A DNA stretch of 64,000 nucleotides from positions 78,234-142,233 of the forward strand of contig NZ_FRDI01000006.1 in assembly GCF_900143255.1 (NCBI RefSeq), in the 5' to 3' direction. Source of the stretch: Desulfovibrio litoralis DSM 11393. GTDB taxonomy: Bacteria; Desulfobacterota; Desulfovibrionia; Desulfovibrionales; Desulfovibrionaceae. Below, in pieces: positions 43,578-52,381 of the stretch (within the stretch, counting starts at the first letter, position 1; each line of letters begins with the position of its first letter). The position numbers were made by a program, and so were the translations under genes. The notes under the pieces were generated by a model, which saw nothing but the letters and a program-made list of their open reading frames with translations, was not told the DNA's origin and made no database searches.

Positions 43578-44213
43578 ATGAGCAAAAAAAATCCTTACAG
43601 CCAATATTCAAAACCTGCAACAAACGACCCTAATTTAATAGTAAATGATGATTTAAGCGGGCTTTCTAATCTTATGCCCGATCATGAACAAACCCCTGAA
43701 GAAGTTTTGTTGGAAGATTCCAAAGCGTTAACAGACGATGAATTGGCTATTTTGGCAAGAGAGCGTATTTGTGCGAGTTGTAACGTTAACAAAGAAGCGG
43801 AAGAAGCACAGTTGCGTGCCTTGGCTGATTTAGATAACGCCCGCAAGCGTTTGAACAAAGAAAAAGAAGAAGTTTTACGCTTTGCCTCGGAAGGGGTAAT
43901 TGGCGATTTATTGCCGACTTTAGACACTCTTGATTTGGCGATAGAACACGCTAAAGGTCAAGAAGAGTGTAAAAATTTTGTTGTTGGCGTTGAAATGACT
44001 CGTAAAATGTTTTTAGAAGTATTGCAAAAACGAGGGTTACAAGAGATTGGAACTTTTGGCGAACCTTTTGACCCAAAAATCCATGAAGCTGTAGGCTTAG
44101 ACCAACTCCCCGATTTACCAGATAACGCTGTTGTTAAAGTTTACGGTAAGGGATATATGTTGCATGATAGATTGTTGCGAGCAGCGAAAGTAGTTGTAAA
44201 TAAACTGAGTTAG
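43578..44213 (+). CDS. grpE: GrpE nucleotide exchange factor
   Basis: A 211-residue co-chaperone that releases ADP from DnaK. The long N-terminal helix (LRALADLDNARKRLNKEKEE) and the C-terminal signature YGKGYMLHDRLLRAAKVVV are present. An unusually long, disordered N-terminal ~70 residues includes a CASCNV motif not typical of the family. dnaK is not in the window. No CIRCE element was seen upstream. Confidence 0.93.
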   Translation: MSKKNPYSQYSKPATNDPNLIVNDDLSGLSNLMPDHEQTPEEVLLEDSKALTDDELAILARERICASCNVNKEAEEAQLRALADLDNARKRLNKEKEEVLRFASEGVIGDLLPTLDTLDLAIEHAKGQEECKNFVVGVEMTRKMFLEVLQKRGLQEIGTFGEPFDPKIHEAVGLDQLPDLPDNAVVKVYGKGYMLHDRLLRAAKVVVNKLS

Positions 44214-44385
44214 CGCGATGTTTCTTGTTTGTTATGAAAATAGAGTTAACTTATTAGATCTTCTTGAAATTAGATGTTAAATTATTGTATGGATACAAAC
44301 TAGCTTGTTCTATCAAGCGGACAACAGAGTTTAGTTCGAGCAATGAAAAGTTTTGTATGTGATATTTTGAATTTATAAATCACGT

Positions 44386-45288
44386 TTAAATACAGACTGA
44401 CATTGCCATTATTCTAACTGCTGGTCCAGGAATACTTAGTTGACATATCTTTTCAATATATGGCTTTGCGATTTCAATCATCGTGTGAAATTGTAGTAAC
44501 GCATTATTATTACTGGATAATAGTTTTGAGAGCATTCTAATAACTGTTGATATAAAAGATCGGCGTAATAACTCTATATTTTCACCTTGATTTATGGTTC
44601 TTGTTATTTTTCCGATGACATAAAATTTACCATCTGTGAGTTTTGCTTTTACCTCAAGTGGATCTTTACCCTTAACATCAATATCCACGACTCCAAGCTG
44701 AGCGTTTGTATTGGGATCAACCATAATCATTTCAAGCAATGATGATTTGAGGTAATCTTTTTCAACACTGTCAAGTATCTTGCTAATTAAATTATCATAT
44801 TGCACTAGTTCACTCTTAATTTGTTTATTAAAAAAATCAGGTTTTAGTTTATAGCCAAAATCATGGAGAACTTTTACAATTAACGGAGTAGATGTTTTAA
44901 GCGTTTCAATTATGGAATAAAAATCTAATGGCTTTAATATGGCTTCAATCTCTATATAGTTTTTAGATGTTGTCATTTTATCCATACTTTCAAATGGTAC
45001 TAACTCATTCTTGCTACGAAGCTCATCAATGACAGACATATGGAGTCCACCAGTTGTGTAGCTCTTAGCGAGTTTTTCTTGTTGTAAAGATTGGGATGTT
45101 GCCTCTAATCCCCCAGAAATATTAAGTAACTCTGTTAAGAACTTCATGCCCAAAGATAATTCTCCTTTTTTTGCAGAAGAAGTTTCACTTGATACCTCAA
45201 TACTTGTAGTGATGCCTCGGAAAAGATATGCCGCACAATTAAGCATCATTGTCTCATTTAGGTAAACTGGTTCCAAAAATGTACTCAT
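44386..45288 (-). CDS. DUF6414-like protein of unknown function
   Basis: A 300-residue protein, start ATG 45288 behind AGGAG. The order of an N-terminal YLNE segment, a Ser/Gly-rich region, KSYTTGGLHMSVIDEL and a C-terminal mixed alpha/beta part agrees with the DUF6414 family as I remember it. No membrane segment or catalytic motif is visible. It stands alone, AT-rich, between grpE and polA, and looks accessory. Its biological role is not known to me. Confidence 0.6.
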   Translation of the reverse strand: MSTFLEPVYLNETMMLNCAAYLFRGITTSIEVSSETSSAKKGELSLGMKFLTELLNISGGLEATSQSLQQEKLAKSYTTGGLHMSVIDELRSKNELVPFESMDKMTTSKNYIEIEAILKPLDFYSIIETLKTSTPLIVKVLHDFGYKLKPDFFNKQIKSELVQYDNLISKILDSVEKDYLKSSLLEMIMVDPNTNAQLGVVDIDVKGKDPLEVKAKLTDGKFYVIGKITRTINQGENIELLRRSFISTVIRMLSKLLSSNNNALLQFHTMIEIAKPYIEKICQLSIPGPAVRIMAMSVCI

Positions 45289-45424
45289 ATCAATCTCCTA
45301 TTATTTCATACATTATTATATATTCTTTTAACTGTCTAGATATAATTGACTATTGACGATAAAAATAGCTTTGATTATAAAAGTATTTATAGCGAATCAA
45401 AGACTTAATATTCTATTGAGTTTA

Positions 45425-48253
45425 TTAATGAGCCTTACTCCAGTCTTCGCCAGTCCCCCATTCAACCAGGAGCGGAATGCTGAGTTTTTCTCCGTTTGGG
45501 GCGATATTGCTCATTAATTCGGCGAGTCTTTGCCCTGCTTTTTCGGCATTTTCTTTTGGCACTTCCAAAATCAGTTCATCGTGAATTTGTAAGATTAAAG
45601 TGGCGTTTAATTCTTTTAAGAGGCTGTCTTGTTCGACTGCGAGCATAGCGAGTTTGATAATATCCGCTGCACTGCCTTGAATTCTGGTATTAATCGCTTG
45701 CCTTCTGGCTTGAGAAGCGACTTGACTGTTTTGTGAATTTATTTCCGGAGTAAGTCTGCGTCTACCTGTCATTGTGCAGACAAAGCCGTTTTCTTTGGCT
45801 TCGTCTTCTATACTTTGATAAAAAGTTTTTAGGCGTTTAAGTCCGACAAAGTAACGTTCAATAAAACGTTTGGCATCAGCCATGCTTATTTTTAATTCTT
45901 TGGCGAGTTTTTGAGCCCCCATACCGTAAATCAGCCCAAAGTTAATGGTTTTTGCCGCTCTGCGTTCATCAGGCGTAATTAAACTTTTATCTTTTTCAAA
46001 AATAACCCCGGCGGTGCGTTGGTGAATATCTTCATTATTACGAAACGCCTCAAGCAAGGTCGGGTCTTGCGATAGGTGTGCCAAAATACGCAATTCTACT
46101 TGAGAATAATCGGCGGAAACCAAGACGCAAGAGTCTTTTGCACCAAAACAAGCCCTCATGCGTTCTCCAAATTTTCCCCTTATGGGAATATTTTGTAAAT
46201 TAGGGTCGCTAGACGACAAACGCCCTGTGGCTGTGGCTTTTTGATTAAAATGAGTGTGAATTCTAAGCTCTTTGTCGGCAAGTTTCGGAAGTGGTTCAAG
46301 ATAGGTGGAACGCAGTTTTTCAAGAGTTCGATATTCTAAAATCATTTCCACGATAGGGTGGGCTTCAGATAAACGCTCTAAACTTTCTTGTGCCGTGCTG
46401 GCTTGTCCGCCTTTGGTTTTTCCGGCTTTTGGTAATTTGAGTTTTTCATATAAAATATCGCCAAGTTGTTGAGAAGAGCGAATATTAAAGTTTTGCCCGG
46501 CTGCCTGATAAATCTGATTTGTGAGTGTGTCTAAATTATTTTGAACTTCGTCCAAAAAGACTTTAAAGGCTTCGGGGCGAATTTTTACGCCTGCTTTTTC
46601 CATTTTAAATAAGACCGCAACCAAGGGTTGTTCCAGTTTTTGCATTAATTCCAAGAGGTTTAAGGCGTGTAATCTGTTTTTTAAGTCTGTATATAAATTT
46701 GCGATAAAGCTGTTTAACGTATTTAAGTCGGAAGTTAATTCAGGCTGAATCAAGGGAGCATTACGCTTTAGCAAGGTTTCCCAGCTATAATCTCGTTCTT
46801 CTGGGTTAATAAGATAGGCTGCCAAACCTAAATCAAAAAATTGGGTTGAGGGGAACTGGGTAAATAATTCAGCGTCATGATAAAGTTGTTTTAAATCTGC
46901 GGTAATAATCTTAAATTGTTCAGTATTTTCCCTATCGTTTTTCTGGTCATTTTTCGCATGTGGCACTAGTTTTAAAAGTTGTTCTACCAAAATATTTAAG
47001 GGTTTGTTATAGGTAAAAATCCAATTATTTTGAGCTATTATATATCCATTGTCTTTTGTGGATACCAAAATTAAATTTTGCGTTTGATCTATTTGTGGTA
47101 ACTCTTTGAGATCGTTAATTGTTTTCAAGCTATGATAGTTTGGGGTTAGCTCTCTTGAGAGTTCAAATAATGAGGCTTGTTCTTTGGTTGTAAGGTTAAG
47201 TTCTGGTTCGGGGATAATAAAGTTTTTTTCTTTTTGTGTTTTTGGTTGTTCAAAATTTGTCAGTAAATTACTGCTGTTAGTTGCAATTTTATTTTTTAAG
47301 GTTTCGCCAACTTCTTTGGCTTTTAATCCACCGTTTTCGGAGAAAAACCCGCTTCTGTGCATTGAAGCCAGTTCTCTGACTGTGGTACGCAATTCGTATT
47401 GTTCCAAAAGGCTGATCGCATCTTCAATTTTTGGAGGATTAACCTTTATTTCATCAGGGTTTTCAAAGGGTGTACAATCTTCTTTTAATCTGGTTAATTC
47501 ACGAAAAAGTTTTGCTTCGTCAATTTTGCCTTCTATTTTTCCGCGTATTTTTACGGGAACTTTATTGATATTCTCTTCGAGTTCTTCGAGCGTGGCATAT
47601 TCTTTTAATAACACAGAGGCGGTTTTTGGCCCGACCCCTTGAAGCCCGGGAATATTATCGCTCGAATCGCCGATAAGGGCCTGATAGTCTGGCCAACTTG
47701 TGGGTTTAAAACCTGTTTCAGCGATAAAGCTTTCGAGGGTGGTAAGGCGTTCGTCTTTTCCCGAAGGATCCCAAAGTACAATATTTTCAGTAATACATTG
47801 TTTTAAGTCTTTATCAGCCCCAACAAGCACAACGGGATAATGTTTGGAAAACTTTTTTGCCATTGAAGCAAGGCAATCGTCAGCTTCACATTTATCAGAG
47901 ACAAGGGTTGTAATGCCAAAGCTTTGAATAATATTTAAAATCGGTTCAATTTGTAAAATCAGCTGTTCGGGCGTAGCGGTTCTATTGGCTTTATATGCCT
48001 GATAAAGTTCATGTCTAAAATTTTTTCCTTTTCCGTCAACAACAAAGACCATACGTTTTGGGCGACGTTCTCGTAAAATTTTTAAGATTAAACGACTGAC
48101 AATAAAAAGAATATTGGTGGGAAATCCGTCACTGCGAGTCATTTCTCGTTGAGCGTAAAAAGCACGATGAATAAAGGCAGAACCGTCGATAAGATAAATC
48201 GAGTCTGATTGTTTATCGTGTTGGGCTTCGTGGCTTAGTAGAGCGTCGTTCAT
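45425..48253 (-). CDS. polA: DNA polymerase I
   Basis: A 942-residue repair and Okazaki-fragment polymerase. The N-terminal 5'-3' exonuclease (about 15-310) and the C-terminal polymerase domain (about 540-942, with VSADYSQVELRILAHLS, RRAAKTINFGLIYG and QIHDELILEVP) are intact. In the central 3'-5' exonuclease domain the DxE motif of proofreading enzymes is absent (LILVSTKDNGY in its place), so proofreading is probably lost, as in several other bacterial Pol I proteins. Confidence 0.95.
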   Translation of the reverse strand: MNDALLSHEAQHDKQSDSIYLIDGSAFIHRAFYAQREMTRSDGFPTNILFIVSRLILKILRERRPKRMVFVVDGKGKNFRHELYQAYKANRTATPEQLILQIEPILNIIQSFGITTLVSDKCEADDCLASMAKKFSKHYPVVLVGADKDLKQCITENIVLWDPSGKDERLTTLESFIAETGFKPTSWPDYQALIGDSSDNIPGLQGVGPKTASVLLKEYATLEELEENINKVPVKIRGKIEGKIDEAKLFRELTRLKEDCTPFENPDEIKVNPPKIEDAISLLEQYELRTTVRELASMHRSGFFSENGGLKAKEVGETLKNKIATNSSNLLTNFEQPKTQKEKNFIIPEPELNLTTKEQASLFELSRELTPNYHSLKTINDLKELPQIDQTQNLILVSTKDNGYIIAQNNWIFTYNKPLNILVEQLLKLVPHAKNDQKNDRENTEQFKIITADLKQLYHDAELFTQFPSTQFFDLGLAAYLINPEERDYSWETLLKRNAPLIQPELTSDLNTLNSFIANLYTDLKNRLHALNLLELMQKLEQPLVAVLFKMEKAGVKIRPEAFKVFLDEVQNNLDTLTNQIYQAAGQNFNIRSSQQLGDILYEKLKLPKAGKTKGGQASTAQESLERLSEAHPIVEMILEYRTLEKLRSTYLEPLPKLADKELRIHTHFNQKATATGRLSSSDPNLQNIPIRGKFGERMRACFGAKDSCVLVSADYSQVELRILAHLSQDPTLLEAFRNNEDIHQRTAGVIFEKDKSLITPDERRAAKTINFGLIYGMGAQKLAKELKISMADAKRFIERYFVGLKRLKTFYQSIEDEAKENGFVCTMTGRRRLTPEINSQNSQVASQARRQAINTRIQGSAADIIKLAMLAVEQDSLLKELNATLILQIHDELILEVPKENAEKAGQRLAELMSNIAPNGEKLSIPLLVEWGTGEDWSKAH

Positions 48254-48371
48254 GATAGATCCCTTAAATGCTGTTTTTTGTGTTTTTATAAATATATCTG
48301 ATAGATATTAATTAGTTATGTAAATTGGTTCTGTAAAATAAAAAAGTGTTATACGATGAGCATAACACTTT

Positions 48372-48555
48372 AAGACCATTGCAAAACTCCGTTTTGCGTT
48401 CTTTTTCCATCGTTTTATGCTCTGTATACACATATCATAAAACGAATTAAAACACAAAAACACTCATTTTACAGGAAAATTAAATTTTCCTTATTCGTGA
48501 TTTTTGGAGTGTCTTTCTGGCGAAAACCACTTTGAGACTATTTTTCAATAGTCTA
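48372..48555 (+). mobile_element. MITE-like element, full length
   Basis: A 184-bp copy beginning AAGACCATTGCAAAACTCC and ending CAATAGTCTA, with perfect ACTTT target duplications (48367-48371 and 48556-48560). Three hairpins are visible: GCAAAAC/GTTTTGC, CGTTTTATG/CATAAAACG and GGAAAATTAAATTTTCC. It fills most of the 340-bp gap between polA and the ferritin-like gene. Confidence 0.85.
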
Positions 48556-48593
48556 ACTTTTTTTAAATAATTAAATAATTTATGATTGTATAG

Positions 48594-49067
48594 TTAAATT
48601 AACCACTTGGCTAACATGCGTAAGTGTTTTCTTTCTTCTTCGATACATTCATCAATGAATTTTTGTTCACTTTCCGGAACTAATCTTTTCATTTCCACAA
48701 AGAAAACGATAGTATCTTTTTCAAAACTCATGGCTTTACGCACGGCTTTTTTCACGTCGAGTTGTTCGGCTTCGAGGCTTGCTAAGGTTTCGGAGTCAAA
48801 GATAGAGTGGGAATCAACCAACGATTTAATATATAAGGCATATTCTTCATCATTGCTGTCTGTGGGAAGTTCGACTCCGCCGAGGCGTTTTACCATATCT
48901 TGAAAGATTTTTTCGTGTCTGGTTTCTTCGACTGAAAAGAAAGCAAAAAACTTACGGCTTTCTTCATCATTAGCGGCTTCGGCGGCTTTGCGATAAAATT
49001 CTTGTCCTTTACGTTCAATTTCACAGGCTGTATTTGCGATTTCACTCGCTTTAAAAAAATTTGCCAT
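48594..49067 (-). CDS. ferritin-like di-iron protein (rubrerythrin family)
   Basis: A 157-residue four-helix protein with paired carboxylate/His motifs EIERKGQEFY, EETRHEKIF, MSFEKDTIVFF and EEERKHLRML, the pattern of a non-haem di-iron ferritin-like domain. There is no rubredoxin domain. Such proteins reduce peroxide or store iron in anaerobes. GGAGACC precedes the ATG. The pgi gene upstream ends only ~36 bp away and may be cotranscribed. Confidence 0.85.
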   Translation of the reverse strand: MANFFKASEIANTACEIERKGQEFYRKAAEAANDEESRKFFAFFSVEETRHEKIFQDMVKRLGGVELPTDSNDEEYALYIKSLVDSHSIFDSETLASLEAEQLDVKKAVRKAMSFEKDTIVFFVEMKRLVPESEQKFIDECIEEERKHLRMLAKWLI

Positions 49068-49103
49068 TGGTGGTCTCCTTAACGAGTTTATTGTTTTATT
49101 AAG

Positions 49104-50477
49104 TTAAAAGTTATGGTTAAGAGGTTTTACGGCTAAAAAATTAGCAAGATCTTCCTTTTCTTCCGTATAGCCGGTTGCCCCTAAGCGGGCGTTTGCCAAA
49201 CGTTTACCCAATTCAACAGCGGGTTGATCAATTGGGTTAATGTCTAAAAGCCAACCGGTTAAAACCGTTGTAATTTCCAACAACATCATTAAACTTCCGG
49301 CGGAATATTCCGAGTCAGACCCCATCACCATATTGACAACAGGAACCTCGGATTTGTTAAGAGCCATGCGTGTTCCCAGTGTTTCGGCTTCGAGTAAAAC
49401 GCCGAACGGACGACCACGCAGATAGCTCCATTCTTCCGGTAAGTCTTGGGGAAAAATTAAACCTGAGGGTTCTTTATTATAGGATAAAAATAAACATGCC
49501 TTATCTTTTGGGCCGTCTAAAAACATTTGTTGGGTTGAATGTTGATCGGTTACGCCGACCGCCGGAACAGGCATTGAGCCTTTTCCTTCTTTGCCGAGGC
49601 TTTCTGCCCAAAGCTGGGTAAACCAGTTTCCAAAACATGCCCAAGCCGGGATATAAGAAAAGAAAATAATCTGGTTATAGCCCTTTTCCATTAAAACATT
49701 GTTCCAGATTGCAAGTTTCCAAGCGGCATGTTTTTCTAAAGCGTGAGCCATATCTTGATCTGAGTTTATCGCATTCACAAAAGCGGAAGCGGTTGCACAA
49801 GCCCCTTTAAGCAGAGCGTGGCAGTCTACTCCTAAAAATAAAGCAGGCACAAGACCCACAGCCGATAAAGCCGAGTAACGTCCGCCGAGATTATCGGGAA
49901 CGGGCAAAGTTTTTATCGTATGTTTTGTGGCTTCTTCTCTTAAAAAACCTTTATTTTGATCGGTAATCATCAAAACATGGTCTTTCCATTGGGTTTTTAT
50001 TTTCTTTTCGAGCCATTGTTTCACTAAAAAATATTGCCCGAGTGTTTCTATTGTCCCGCCTGACTTGCTGATTACAACAACAACAGTATCGTTTGGAGGC
50101 AGGGAGTTGAAGAGAGCTTCCAAGCTTTCGGAGTCAACATTATCGGCAATCCACAAACATTTTCCATTGTGTTCGGGGCGATCTTGGGCGGGGGCAAAAG
50201 CTTTTTGAATAGCCCTAGCTCCGAGAGCCGAGCCGCCAATTCCCAATACCAACATATGTTTAAAGTTTTTCAACCACCCTTGAATATTCGCCAAATCTTT
50301 TTCCAGAGCGTCTTTAAAAGGTAAGTTTAGAAAAGGCAACTTTCCTTCTTTTAACTCTTGATTTAAGCGAGACGCCATAGGTTTTAAACGAGCGGCGAAG
50401 CTTGTTTTTGTTAAATCAACTTCGGATAAACGCCCTGTTAACGCACGACTCCAGTCAAGGTAATTGTGGTGATGCAT
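49104..50477 (-). CDS. pgi: glucose-6-phosphate isomerase
   Basis: A 457-residue enzyme interconverting glucose 6-phosphate and fructose 6-phosphate. The SIS-fold motifs LGIGGSALGARAIQ and VISKSGGTIETL and the signature QLWAESLGKEGKG are present. GGGAG lies five bases before ATG 50477; upstream in-frame codons up to 50516 are less likely. Length is in the range of the short bacterial PGI type. Confidence 0.93.
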   Translation of the reverse strand: MHHHNYLDWSRALTGRLSEVDLTKTSFAARLKPMASRLNQELKEGKLPFLNLPFKDALEKDLANIQGWLKNFKHMLVLGIGGSALGARAIQKAFAPAQDRPEHNGKCLWIADNVDSESLEALFNSLPPNDTVVVVISKSGGTIETLGQYFLVKQWLEKKIKTQWKDHVLMITDQNKGFLREEATKHTIKTLPVPDNLGGRYSALSAVGLVPALFLGVDCHALLKGACATASAFVNAINSDQDMAHALEKHAAWKLAIWNNVLMEKGYNQIIFFSYIPAWACFGNWFTQLWAESLGKEGKGSMPVPAVGVTDQHSTQQMFLDGPKDKACLFLSYNKEPSGLIFPQDLPEEWSYLRGRPFGVLLEAETLGTRMALNKSEVPVVNMVMGSDSEYSAGSLMMLLEITTVLTGWLLDINPIDQPAVELGKRLANARLGATGYTEEKEDLANFLAVKPLNHNF

Positions 50478-50581
50478 ATTGACTCCCATTATTTTGTCCG
50501 TCTTTAATAAGTACAATGGCTGCGTTTTCTTAAAAAAAGTATTTTGCCATAGTTTTAAAGGTTAAGGTTTGGAAGCGTTTT

Positions 50582-51757
50582 TTATAATTTGAATAAGATA
50601 TTTTCTATTTTTTCAAGGGCTTCGACCAAGGTTTTATCATCGGTTGCGTATGATAAGCGAATACAACGATCGTCGCCAAAGGCTATTCCCGGAACAGCCG
50701 CCACACCTGCTTTTTCAAGCAAAAGATTGCATAAAGATGTGGAATCGGGAACTTGAGGCGTATAATGTTTATGAACATCAGGGAAAATATAAAAAGCACC
50801 CTCAGGTTTAGGACAGGTTACATCTTTCCATTTGCTGATTATTGAATATGCCAAGTCTCTGCGTCTTGCAAAAACTTTATTCATTTCTTTAACGCAATCA
50901 AAAGAACCGTTTAGTGCGGCTTGAGTTGCTTTTTGAGCAATAGAGCAAACGTTTGCCGTGCTTTGTCCTTGTAATTTTCCCATAGCCTTAATTATTTCTT
51001 CGGAGCCTAAAACATAACCCACTCGCCAACCGGTCATGGCGAAACTTTTTGCCAATCCGTTAACGATAACGATGTTGTTTGGTGATTTTTTCCACCACGG
51101 GGAAAGGCTTATAGGTTTTATCGGGTCATAAACAAGTTGGTCATAAATTTCATCTGAGATCACGATTAAATTTTTGGAAATTGCCCATTTCACTAAAGTA
51201 TCGAGTTCTTCTTGGGTATAACAAACGCCCGTTGGGTTAGACGGAGAGTTTAAAATAAGAGCTTTTGTTTTATTGGTGAAACGTTTTTCCAGACTTTTGA
51301 CGTTGATTTTAAAATTTTCTTCGGCAGAGGCTGCAACAGTAACGGGAACGGCATCAGCGAGTTCTACCATATCAGGATAACTTACCCAGTAAGGAGCAGG
51401 AATTAAAACTTCGTCGCCCGGGTTAAGAATTGTTTGAAATATATTATAAAGCCCTTGTTTTCCACCGTTAGTCAACATTACTTCATCTATATTTGCGTCA
51501 ACATTATAAAACTTTTTGAAATAACCGCAAACTGCTTCTAAAACTTCAGGTAATCCACGGCTTTGAGTATAGCGAGTAAAACCATCGTCAATAGCTTTTT
51601 TGGCAGCATCGCAAATATGTTGTGGCGTATTGAAATCAGGCTCGCCAAGAGATAAGCTTAATATCTTTTTCCCTTCTGCTTTAAGTTTTTTGGCTTTTGC
51701 ACTAACGGCAAGTGTGGCTGAGGGTTTTAATTTTTTTAGTCTTTGAGAAATATCCAT
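50582..51757 (-). CDS. class I aminotransferase (aspartate aminotransferase-like)
   Basis: A 391-residue PLP enzyme. The NSPSNPTGVCY segment, the D/Y pair in ISDEIYDQLVYD and the PLP lysine in NGLAKSFAMTGWRVGY are intact. Overall it fits the AspB/AAT I-gamma group, which transfers amino groups between aspartate or other amino acids and 2-oxoglutarate. Exact substrate range cannot be read. GCAGGAGC precedes the ATG. Confidence 0.9.
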   Translation of the reverse strand: MDISQRLKKLKPSATLAVSAKAKKLKAEGKKILSLSLGEPDFNTPQHICDAAKKAIDDGFTRYTQSRGLPEVLEAVCGYFKKFYNVDANIDEVMLTNGGKQGLYNIFQTILNPGDEVLIPAPYWVSYPDMVELADAVPVTVAASAEENFKINVKSLEKRFTNKTKALILNSPSNPTGVCYTQEELDTLVKWAISKNLIVISDEIYDQLVYDPIKPISLSPWWKKSPNNIVIVNGLAKSFAMTGWRVGYVLGSEEIIKAMGKLQGQSTANVCSIAQKATQAALNGSFDCVKEMNKVFARRRDLAYSIISKWKDVTCPKPEGAFYIFPDVHKHYTPQVPDSTSLCNLLLEKAGVAAVPGIAFGDDRCIRLSYATDDKTLVEALEKIENILFKL

Positions 51758-52054
51758 TTTTTGCTCCTGCTTTTATTTAAAGAATAGCATAAGATGATTG
51801 TTTGCAATAATATAAAGTAAAAAGTTAAAATAAGCTATGAAAAAATCATTGTAAAACTTTTAGAAAGTGGTCTTTAAGAGACTTTTTTCAAAAGTTTTTC
51901 TAAAAAACTATAATAAAAAATCAGTTTACTTTGGAAAAAAATAAAAACGTTGGTTCCTTCTGATATTTTCTGTGATTGGCTGTTGATTTTGTTTAACATC
52001 AATGATAATATCAATTCCCACTAGTATTTTTTACTTTTTGTATTATACTAATTA

Positions 52055-52221
52055 AAGACCATTGCAAAACTCTGTTTTGCGTACTTTTGTCATCGTTTTA
52101 TGCTCTGTATACACATAGTATAAAACGTCTTAAATCACAAAAACCACTAATTTTACTTATTCGTGGTTTTTGGAGTGTCTTTCTAGCGAAAGCCACTTTG
52201 AGCCTATTGTGTAATAGTCTC
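52055..52221 (+). mobile_element. MITE-like element, full length
   Basis: A 167-bp copy beginning AAGACCATTGCAAAAC and ending TGTAATAGTCTC, with perfect AATTA target duplications (52050-52054, 52222-52226). It carries the GCAAAAC/GTTTTGC and CGTTTTAT/ATAAAACG hairpins. The rest of the 51758-52381 gap is AT-rich with no recognised gene. Confidence 0.85.
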
Positions 52222-52381
52222 AATTAAAAGTAAGTATTAAAACCGCTTTGTTGAAAATATTTCATTAAAGTATTGCTAAAAATAATGGTTCGATATAGTT
52301 TTTGAGTGTAATAAGAAGCATATTTGAGTTGAATAAATTTAACCGTTGTAATTTATTCTTTAAAATTTATAAGGAATTATT

